From Mycolicibacterium cosmeticum (GTDB lineage Bacteria; Actinomycetota; Actinomycetes; Mycobacteriales; Mycobacteriaceae), in contig JACPVS010000009.1 of assembly GCA_016197365.1 (NCBI GenBank), positions 281,081-345,080 of the forward strand: DNA of 64,000 bases, written 5' to 3'. This document shows, piece by piece, positions 55,201-64,000 of the stretch; the stretch's first letter is position 1, and each line of letters starts with the position of its first letter. A model generated the notes under the pieces. That model was not told the origin of the DNA. It was given only the letters and a program-made list of their open reading frames with translations, and made no database searches. The position numbers and the translations under genes are program-made.

Positions 55201-55659
55201 CTAAATCCGCAAAGCGCCCAGGGCGTCGCGCCACACGGCCGCATCGCGCACCTCACCGGGCTGCTTGCATTCGGCGAACCGGACGATCCCCTCCCGGTCG
55301 ATCGCGAAGGTGCCACGGTTGGCGAATCCCGATTCGGCGTTGAAGACCCCGTAGGCCGACGCGACCGACCCGTGCGGCCAGAAGTCGGCCAGCAGACCGA
55401 AGGTGAAGCCGCTTTGGGTGGCCCACACCTTGTGCGTCGGCGGCGGCCCCACCGAGATCGCCAGGGTGACGGTGTCGGCGGTGTCGTACACCTCGGGATT
55501 ATCCTGAATCTCGCCCAGTTCACCGGCGCAGATCGGCGTGAATGCCAGCGGGAAGAATACCAGCAGCACATTGCGGCCACGCAGGCCGGACAGCGTCACC
55601 GGCTGCCCGTGCTGGTTCTTGAGCGTGAAGTCGGGTGCCGGGGTGCCGACCGTCAGCAT
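55201..55659 (-). CDS. ahpE: One-Cys peroxiredoxin AhpE
   Basis: 152 residues, thioredoxin-like fold. Peroxidatic Cys in PLAFTPICAGELGEI at about residue 45, no resolving Cys, matching M. tuberculosis AhpE (Rv2238c). Reduces peroxides and peroxynitrite in the cytoplasm. First conserved gene right of the tRNA. Confidence 0.92.
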   Translation of the reverse strand: MLTVGTPAPDFTLKNQHGQPVTLSGLRGRNVLLVFFPLAFTPICAGELGEIQDNPEVYDTADTVTLAISVGPPPTHKVWATQSGFTFGLLADFWPHGSVASAYGVFNAESGFANRGTFAIDREGIVRFAECKQPGEVRDAAVWRDALGALRI

Positions 55660-55674
55660 CGACTCACAACCGAG

Positions 55675-56100
55675 CTATCTGCTCTTCGCCTTGGACTTCG
55701 GCTGCACCAACCGGCTGGCGATCCAGTCGCCCAGGTTCGCCGACGATGTCTGCATCAACCCGGCGGTCGGCGCCGACTCGGCGATCTCGGCGGGCTGCAC
55801 GTGGCCGGGCTTACCCGTCTTCGGCGTGACCACCCAGATGACGCCGTCCTCAGCCAGCGGCGTGATGGCGTCCATCAAACGATCCACCAGGTCCCCGTCG
55901 TCGTCGCGCCACCACAGCAACACGACGTCGACCACCTCGTCGGCATCCTCATCGAGAAGCTCACCACCGGCGGCGTCCTCGATATCGACCCGGATGTCGT
56001 CGTCCGTGTCTTCGTCCCACCCCAACTCCTGGACGACCTGATTCTTCTCGATGCCCAACTTTCGGGCGTAATTCGGGTCAGAGTCCGTCCCCGCGACCAC
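55675..56100 (-). CDS. DUF3052 family protein
   Basis: 141 residues, very acidic in the first two thirds (ELGWDEDTDDDIRVDIED, DEDADEVVDVVLLWWRDDDG) with a basic Lys-rich end. DUF3052 proteins are actinobacterial and of unknown role; the orthologue in M. tuberculosis (Rv2239c) has the same neighbours. GTG/ATG choice as annotated; 15 nt upstream of ahpE, probably one transcript. Confidence 0.85.
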   Translation of the reverse strand: MVAGTDSDPNYARKLGIEKNQVVQELGWDEDTDDDIRVDIEDAAGGELLDEDADEVVDVVLLWWRDDDGDLVDRLMDAITPLAEDGVIWVVTPKTGKPGHVQPAEIAESAPTAGLMQTSSANLGDWIASRLVQPKSKAKSR

Positions 56101-56186
56101 CGTCTGTCCTCCTTCAAGCCTGTATTGAGTGCGCTCGGCCTATATTCGCACGCCGGGGGTCCCCAACCGAGACTTGAGGGCAAGGT

Positions 56187-56771
56187 TTATCGATATGCCG
56201 CGTCGCACATGTTCAATGCGGCGTCCTTTGCGTCGTTGAGCCGACCGACCCCGTCGTTGAATGCATCGGGCCCCACATCGCCCGCGATCGCCGACGCCAC
56301 CGCCCGCGCCGCGGTCACCCACTCCATCAAAGCGCCACGCAGATCGGGCGCCAGCGGGTCGGAAAGACTTCGCTCCACCGTGTCGGCGCTGTGGTTGAGC
56401 GCCTCGATGGCCGGGCGCGCGGCGCCGCTGACGTCACCGTTCTCGTTGTAGGCGCCCACGTAGTCGTTCACCGCGGAGATGGCGTCCACGCTGCTGGAGC
56501 TGAGTGCCTCACACGACGCGTGAATCGCACCGGTGGTGACCGACTCCTGCCGCTCGGATTCCTTCGAGCTCGAACTCTCGGCCGATTCGGCCGCCGACGC
56601 CGACACCGAGGCCCGGTAGACGGGCGCATCGGCCTTGTCCACCGAGGCGCTTCCGTCGGTCACGCTGGTGCACCCGACGGCGATCATTGCCAGCACGGCC
56701 GAACAACCCACCACCAGGGCGCCGATTCGCAGTCGGACCAGCACCGAGGACCCCCGCCAACTTTTGAGCAT
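56187..56771 (-). CDS. Putative lipoprotein (Rv2240c-like)
   Basis: 194 residues. An N-terminal hydrophobic segment ends in the lipobox VLAMIAVGC, so the mature protein would be lipid-anchored at Cys33 or so. A Ser/Glu-rich linker follows, then a helical domain with Cys pair (HASCEALSS, NMCDAAYR). No known function. Divergent from aceE. Confidence 0.75.
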   Translation of the reverse strand: MLKSWRGSSVLVRLRIGALVVGCSAVLAMIAVGCTSVTDGSASVDKADAPVYRASVSASAAESAESSSSKESERQESVTTGAIHASCEALSSSSVDAISAVNDYVGAYNENGDVSGAARPAIEALNHSADTVERSLSDPLAPDLRGALMEWVTAARAVASAIAGDVGPDAFNDGVGRLNDAKDAALNMCDAAYR

Positions 56772-56929
56772 TGTTGCCAGACGTTACCGGTTCGGACCAC
56801 CGATCGCCGGATCATTTGGTTACCGAGCGGTAGGCCACCCTGCCCGGTGATCTGCGGCACGATAGAGGCACGATAGTGAGGCCACAAGCAACCCAGCACT
56901 GCCAAGCACCGCCAACCGAGGAGCTCCAG

Positions 56930-59719
<2,790 letters not shown>

Positions 59720-59727
59720 TTTCTGGC

Positions 59728-59776
59728 GATTTGTGGAGCGTCAGCCGCACTCATTACGGCTGACGCTCCACAAATC
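59728..59776. terminator. Long perfect hairpin between aceE and mabR
   Basis: GATTTGTGGAGCGTCAGCCG and its exact reverse complement separated by 9 nt: a 20-bp perfect stem starting 9 nt after the aceE stop. No T-run, so an I-shaped terminator or a small repeat element. The mabR start is 28 nt further on. Confidence 0.65.
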
Positions 59777-59804
59777 CCACAAACCTGGGGCGTAGATTTT
59801 ATTC

Positions 59805-61091
59805 ATGCCCGACAAACGGACCATTCCGCCCGCGTCGACGCTCGACGTGCTGCAGAACGTGCCGGAGTCCGCACTACGCCGGCTCAAGCAGTATTCGGGA
59901 CGGCTGGCCACCGAGGCCGTGCACGCGCTCGAAGAGCGGCTGCCGGGGTTCTCGGATCTGGAAGCCTCCCAGCGCGCCAGCGTGCAACTGGTGGTGCAGA
60001 CCGCCGTCATCAACTTCGTCGAGTGGATGCGCGATCCCAGCAGCGACGTCAGCTACACCGCACAGGCCTTCGACGTCGTCCCCCAGGACCTGCGCCGGCG
60101 CGTGGCACTGCGGCAATCCGTCGAGATGGTACGCGTCACCATGGAGTTCTTCGAGGAAGTAGTGCCCCTGTTGGCCCGCACCGACGAACAGCTGACCGCC
60201 CTGACCACGGGCATCCTGCGCTACAGCCGCGACCTGGCCTTCGCGGCCGCGACCGCCTACGCCGACCAGGCCGAGGCGCGCGGCGCCTGGGACAGCCGGA
60301 TGGAAGCCAACATCGTCGACGCGGTGGTCCGCGGGGACGCCGGCCCGGCGCTGCAGTCCCAGGCCGCCGCCCTGAACTGGGATGCCACCGCGCCCGCCAC
60401 CGTCATCGTCGGCTACCCGCAGCCCGACCGACTCGATCTGGTCAGCGGTGACGTCCATGACGCTGCACTGAGGCACGGCCGCATGGCTCTGTCCGACGTG
60501 CACGGCACCTGGCTGGTCGCCATCGTGTCCGGTCCGCTGTCGCCGACCGACCGTTTCCTGTCCGAATTGATGAAGGTGTTCGGCAACGGCCCGGTGGTGC
60601 TCGGCCCCACCGCACCGAACCTGACGACCCTGCACCGCAGTGCTTCCGAAGCCATCTCGGGGATGCGCGCCGTCACGGGCTGGGGTGGCGCGCCGCGGCC
60701 GGTGGCGGCACGCGAACTGCTGCCCGAGCGGGCGCTGCTGGGCGATCCCATTGCGCTGGCCGCGCTCGAAACCGAGGTGATGCGCCCGCTCGGGGACGCA
60801 GACCCCGCGCTGACGCAAACCCTTGACGCGTACCTGGACTCTGGCGGCGCGATCGAAGCTTGCGCGCGCAAATTGACGGTTCATCCAAACACCGTCCGCT
60901 ACCGCCTGAAACGCATCACCGACTTCACCGGGCGTGATCCGACGGTGCCGCGGGACGCGTATGTCCTGCGGGTCGCCACGACGGTCGGCCGGCTGCGCCG
61001 CGACACCGGGCATTTCAACGGGTCAAACGGCAGTACAGACGGGGTGTTCCTCAGCCAACCAGCGAAGTCGGGCAGCCAGATTCCGATGTGA
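59805..61091 (+). CDS. mabR: MabR, PucR-type regulator of FAS-II genes
   Basis: 428 residues. The C-terminal HTH of the PucR family is visible (CARKLTVHPNTVRYRLKRIT, about residues 350-372), preceded by a GGDEF-like central region. Position directly upstream of fabD-acpM-kasA-kasB is that of Rv2242, reported as the mycolic-acid biosynthesis regulator MabR. Expected to control the downstream operon in response to long-chain acyl-CoA. Confidence 0.9.
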   Translation: MPDKRTIPPASTLDVLQNVPESALRRLKQYSGRLATEAVHALEERLPGFSDLEASQRASVQLVVQTAVINFVEWMRDPSSDVSYTAQAFDVVPQDLRRRVALRQSVEMVRVTMEFFEEVVPLLARTDEQLTALTTGILRYSRDLAFAAATAYADQAEARGAWDSRMEANIVDAVVRGDAGPALQSQAAALNWDATAPATVIVGYPQPDRLDLVSGDVHDAALRHGRMALSDVHGTWLVAIVSGPLSPTDRFLSELMKVFGNGPVVLGPTAPNLTTLHRSASEAISGMRAVTGWGGAPRPVAARELLPERALLGDPIALAALETEVMRPLGDADPALTQTLDAYLDSGGAIEACARKLTVHPNTVRYRLKRITDFTGRDPTVPRDAYVLRVATTVGRLRRDTGHFNGSNGSTDGVFLSQPAKSGSQIPM

Positions 61092-61132
61092 CAAATCGCA
61101 ATCCGGTCTCGACGAGGTCGCATCACGTGCCG

Positions 61133-61153
61133 TTTTGTAGACTCTCCACAAAA
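61133..61153. promoter_or_regulatory. MabR-type inverted repeat in the fasII promoter region
   Basis: TTTTGT-AGACTCTCC-ACAAAA, perfect 6-bp arms with a 9-nt spacer, 67 bp before fabD. The arrangement agrees with the inverted repeat described for MabR as I recall it. Confidence 0.65.
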
Positions 61154-61219
61154 GAATAAGACAAGGTTCATAATCTCTTACACGGCGCGGAGACGTCTTC
61201 ACAGTGTTTTCTTAGAGCC

Positions 61220-62125
61220 GTGCTTGCAATGCTTGCTCCCGGACAGGGATCCCAGACCCCCGGCATGCTCACCTCTTGGCTCGAGTTGCCCGGTGCCGGT
61301 GAGCGGCTCGCGGCGTGGTCGGCGATCAGCGGACTGGACCTGGCCCGCCTGGGCACCACCGCCACCGCCGAGGAGATCACCGACACCGCGGTGACCCAGC
61401 CACTGGTGGTCGCGGCGACGCTGCTGGCCCACGAAGAGCTCACCAAGCGCGACCTGATCAACGACAGCATCGCCGTCGCCGGCCACTCCGTCGGTGAGAT
61501 CGCCGCCTACGCCATCGCAGGCGTCATCTCCCCCGACGACGCGATCAAGCTGGCCGCCACCCGCGGCGCCGAGATGGCTAAGGCCTGCGCGCTGGAGCCC
61601 ACCGGAATGGCCGCCGTCCTCGGCGGCGACGAAGCCGAAGTGCTCGCCCGCCTGGAATCGCTGGATCTGGTCCCCGCCAACCGCAACGCCGCCGGCCAGA
61701 TCGTGGCCGCCGGTGCCATCGCCGCGCTGGAGAAGCTGGCCGAGGATCCGCCGGCCAAGGCCCGGGTCCGGGTGCTGGCCACCGCCGGTGCCTTCCACAC
61801 CCATTACATGGCGCCCGCCGCCGAGGGTTACGCCGCGGCGGCCGAGCAGGTCGCCACCAATGAGCCGACCGCCACCCTGCTGTCCAACGCCGACGGCAAG
61901 CCGGTCACCGGCGCCGCCGACGCGATGGCCAAGCTGGTCGCTCAGATGACCCGGCCGGTGCGCTGGGACCTGTGCAACGAGACCCTGCGGGGTCTCGACG
62001 TGAAGGCGATCGTCGAGTTCCCGCCCGCCGGGACCCTCGTCGGCATCGCCAAACGCGAACTGAAGGGCACACCCACGCACGCGGTGAAGGCCCCCTCAGA
62101 CCTGGACGGGCTCGCCGAGCTCTAG
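61220..62125 (+). CDS. fabD: Malonyl-CoA:ACP transacylase
   Basis: 301 residues. LAPGQGSQTPGM at the N terminus, nucleophile AGHSVGEIAAYA with catalytic Ser, and AFHTHYM with the catalytic His. Loads malonyl groups on AcpM for FAS-II. GTG 61220 gives the homologous N terminus; no clear Shine-Dalgarno. First gene of the operon. Confidence 0.95.
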   Translation: MLAMLAPGQGSQTPGMLTSWLELPGAGERLAAWSAISGLDLARLGTTATAEEITDTAVTQPLVVAATLLAHEELTKRDLINDSIAVAGHSVGEIAAYAIAGVISPDDAIKLAATRGAEMAKACALEPTGMAAVLGGDEAEVLARLESLDLVPANRNAAGQIVAAGAIAALEKLAEDPPAKARVRVLATAGAFHTHYMAPAAEGYAAAAEQVATNEPTATLLSNADGKPVTGAADAMAKLVAQMTRPVRWDLCNETLRGLDVKAIVEFPPAGTLVGIAKRELKGTPTHAVKAPSDLDGLAEL

Positions 62126-62183
62126 TCCCCACCCGACACTCCGACAGCCGGAGTGAAGCAACACCAATGAAAAAGGAGCCATC

Positions 62184-62477
62184 GTGGCCGCCAATCAAGA
62201 AGAAATCATCGCCGGTCTCGCCGAGATCATCGAAGAGGTCACCGGCATCGAGCCTTCCGAGGTGACGCTGGAGAAGAGCTTCGTCGACGACCTGGACATC
62301 GACTCGCTGTCGATGGTCGAGATCGCGGTGCAGACCGAGGACAAGTACGGCGTGAAGATCCCGGACGAGGACCTGGCCGGTCTGCGCACCGTCGGCGACG
62401 TCGTCGGCTACATCCAGAAGCTCGAGGAAGAGAACCCCGAGGCTGCCGCCGCGCTGCGCGATAAGTTCACGAAGTGA
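62184..62477 (+). CDS. acpM: Meromycolate acyl carrier protein
   Basis: 97 residues. The phosphopantetheine Ser is in [14 protein letters not shown]. The core is near-identical to other mycobacterial AcpM; the C-terminal extension is short compared with M. tuberculosis (115 residues), as in fast growers. GTG start with AAAAAGGAG upstream. Confidence 0.96.
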   Translation: MAANQEEIIAGLAEIIEEVTGIEPSEVTLEKSFVDDLDIDSLSMVEIAVQTEDKYGVKIPDEDLAGLRTVGDVVGYIQKLEEENPEAAAALRDKFTK

Positions 62478-63724
62478 CCAGGCCTTCCACTGCTAACGGA
62501 GGCTTCCCGAACGTCGTGGTGACCGCCGTGGAGGCAACCACGGCGCTCGCTGCTGATGTCGAGAGCACGTGGAAGGGTCTCCTGGCAGGCGAAAGCGGCA
62601 TCCGTGAGCTGACCGATGACTTCGTCACCAAGTGGGACCTTCCGGTGCGTATCGGTGGTCACTTGGTCGAGGACATCGAAAGCCACCTCAGCCGAGTCGA
62701 ACTGCGGCGCAATTCCTACGTGCAGCGCTTGTCGCTCGTGCTGGCCCGCCGCCTGTGGCAGAACTCGGGCATGCCCGAGGTCGATCCGGATCGTTTCTCC
62801 GTCGTGATCGGTACCGGTCTCGGCGGTGGCGAGAAGATCGTCGAAACGTACGACGCTATGAACGAGGGCGGGATCCGCAAGGTCAGCCCGCTCGCCGTGC
62901 AGATGATCATGCCCAACGGTGCTGCCGCCGTCGTGGGCCTCGAACTCGGGGCCCGCGCCGGCGTCATCACTCCGGTCTCGGCGTGTTCGTCGGGGTCGGA
63001 GGCGATCGCGCATGCATGGCGCCAGATCGTCATGGGTGACGCCGATATCGCCGTGTGCGGTGGTGTAGAGGGCGGCATCGAGGCACTGCCCATCGCGGCG
63101 TTCTCGATGATGCGTGCCATGTCCACCCGCAATGACGATCCGGCCGGCGCGTCGCGTCCGTTCGACAAGGACCGTGACGGATTCGTCTTCGGCGAAGCCG
63201 GTGCGGTGCTGATCCTCGAAACCGAGGAACACGCCAAGGCTCGTGGCGCCAAGCCGCTGGCCCGGGTGCTCGGTGCGGGTATCACCTCCGACGCGTTCCA
63301 CATGGTCGCTCCGGCGGCGGACGGCTTGCGGGCCGGTGCCGCGATCACGCGCGCACTGGAAACCGCGGGCCTGTCGCCCAAGGACATCGACCACGTCAAC
63401 GCGCACGCCACGGCCACTCCGATCGGTGACACGGCGGAGGCCAACGCACTCCGGGTCGCCGGTATCGACCACGCCGCGGTGTACGCACCGAAGTCCGCAC
63501 TCGGGCACTCGATCGGCGCCGTCGGCGCCCTGGAGTCGATCCTGACCGTGCTGGCTCTGCGCGACGGCGTCATCCCGCCGACGCTCAACTACGAGACGCC
63601 CGACGCCGAGATCGATCTCGATGTCGTTGCGGGCGAGCCTCGATACGGCGACTTCAAGTACGCCATCAACAACTCATTCGGGTTCGGTGGCCACAATGTG
63701 GCCCTGGCCTTCGGCCGGTACTGA
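62474..63724 (+). CDS. kasA: Beta-ketoacyl-ACP synthase KasA
   Basis: 416 residues. Active-site Cys in [15 protein letters not shown], His in [13 protein letters not shown] and His in [15 protein letters not shown]; Lys in the KSALGH motif. Elongates meromycolate precursors. GTG overlaps the acpM stop (GTGA). Confidence 0.96.
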   Translation: MTRPSTANGGFPNVVVTAVEATTALAADVESTWKGLLAGESGIRELTDDFVTKWDLPVRIGGHLVEDIESHLSRVELRRNSYVQRLSLVLARRLWQNSGMPEVDPDRFSVVIGTGLGGGEKIVETYDAMNEGGIRKVSPLAVQMIMPNGAAAVVGLELGARAGVITPVSACSSGSEAIAHAWRQIVMGDADIAVCGGVEGGIEALPIAAFSMMRAMSTRNDDPAGASRPFDKDRDGFVFGEAGAVLILETEEHAKARGAKPLARVLGAGITSDAFHMVAPAADGLRAGAAITRALETAGLSPKDIDHVNAHATATPIGDTAEANALRVAGIDHAAVYAPKSALGHSIGAVGALESILTVLALRDGVIPPTLNYETPDAEIDLDVVAGEPRYGDFKYAINNSFGFGGHNVALAFGRY

Positions 63725-63747
63725 GCCGCGAGAGGAAGAACTCGGTA

Positions 63748-64000
63748 ATGGCAGGAGTCACGGGAGTCTCCACGGGGAACGGTTTGCCCAACGTGGTCGT
63801 CACTGGCGTTGCCATGTCGACCGCGTTGGCCACCGATGCTGAAGGCACCTGGAAGAAGTTGCTCAACGGGGAGAGCGGCATCCGGAAGCTCGATGATCCA
63901 TTCATCGCGCAGTACGACCTTCCGGTATGGATCGGCGGGCATCTGCTCGAAGATTTCGAAGACGACCTGACACGCGTCGAGAAGAGGCGCCTGTCCTATC
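63748..64000 (+). CDS. kasB: Beta-ketoacyl-ACP synthase KasB (5' part)
   Basis: 84 codons before the window ends: GLPNVVVTGVAMSTALATDA, GESGIRKLDDPF, PVWIGGHLLEDFEDDL, closely like the start of KasA. Follows kasA by 23 bp with AGAGGAAG before the ATG. Identified as KasB from order. Confidence 0.93.
   Translation, partial: MAGVTGVSTGNGLPNVVVTGVAMSTALATDAEGTWKKLLNGESGIRKLDDPFIAQYDLPVWIGGHLLEDFEDDLTRVEKRRLSY

Overview
The window is chromosomal DNA from a mycobacterium, most likely a rapidly growing Mycolicibacterium-type species. Both ends carry the gene order known from M. tuberculosis Rv2230c-Rv2246: Nif3-like / cobC / ptkA-like / ptpA / SURF1 / cobD on the left (1-4163), and ahpE / DUF3052 / lipoprotein / aceE / mabR / fabD / acpM / kasA / kasB on the right (55201-64000). 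DNA is GC rich, GTG and TTG starts are frequent, and the right end is the FAS-II mycolic-acid locus.

Between the conserved ends lie two accessory blocks. The first (4219-13818) holds an MpaB-like oxygenase, a VOC protein, a PfpI-like protein, a GntR/MFS/substrate-binding unit, a hemophore-like secreted protein, a Gly-rich exported protein, an amino-acid permease, a P-loop kinase-like protein, and then four gene remnants next to the attachment site.

The second block is a genomic island of about 41.2 kb. It is bounded by a 44-bp direct repeat of the 3' part of tRNA-Val(TAC): the displaced copy is at 13846-13889 and the copy inside the intact tRNA is at 55092-55135. Each end also carries a 32-bp arm-type repeat just inside the repeat. 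No integrase is visible. Cargo is mainly CoA-dependent catabolism. A tightly overlapping minus-strand operon (37563 to 25386) encodes a biotin-dependent acyl-CoA carboxylase (two subunits), an AtuA-family protein, an enoyl-CoA hydratase, an acyl-CoA dehydrogenase coupled to an APH-fold kinase (as in LvaC/LvaA or ACAD11), a B12-dependent acyl-CoA mutase with divergent pocket residues, its B12-binding subunit, a short MeaB and an SDR. A divergent plus-strand operon (37912-44435) encodes an HSL-type hydrolase, a Baeyer-Villiger monooxygenase, a YciI protein, an acyl-CoA ligase, a TetR regulator and an Old Yellow Enzyme. Further units carry an AtuD-like dehydrogenase, acetyl-CoA synthetase, thiolase, SDRs, a secreted lipase and an aldo-keto reductase. 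Taken together this looks like degradation of a cyclic ketone or terpenoid: ene reduction, ring oxygenation to a lactone, hydrolysis, CoA activation, carboxylation of a 3-methyl branch, removal of a 4-hydroxyl, and skeletal rearrangement. The substrate is inferred, not shown.

A palindrome of the form TTGAYT-N4-AGTCAA recurs at several intergenic sites in the island only, which suggests a common repressor; the TetR protein at 42468 is the best candidate. The right end of the island holds an IS3-family element interrupted at its orfA/orfB junction by an IS110-family element. The 5' non-coding region of the IS110 element contains segments matching both its insertion target and its own ends, in the order expected of a bridge RNA; this is the most striking observation in the window.
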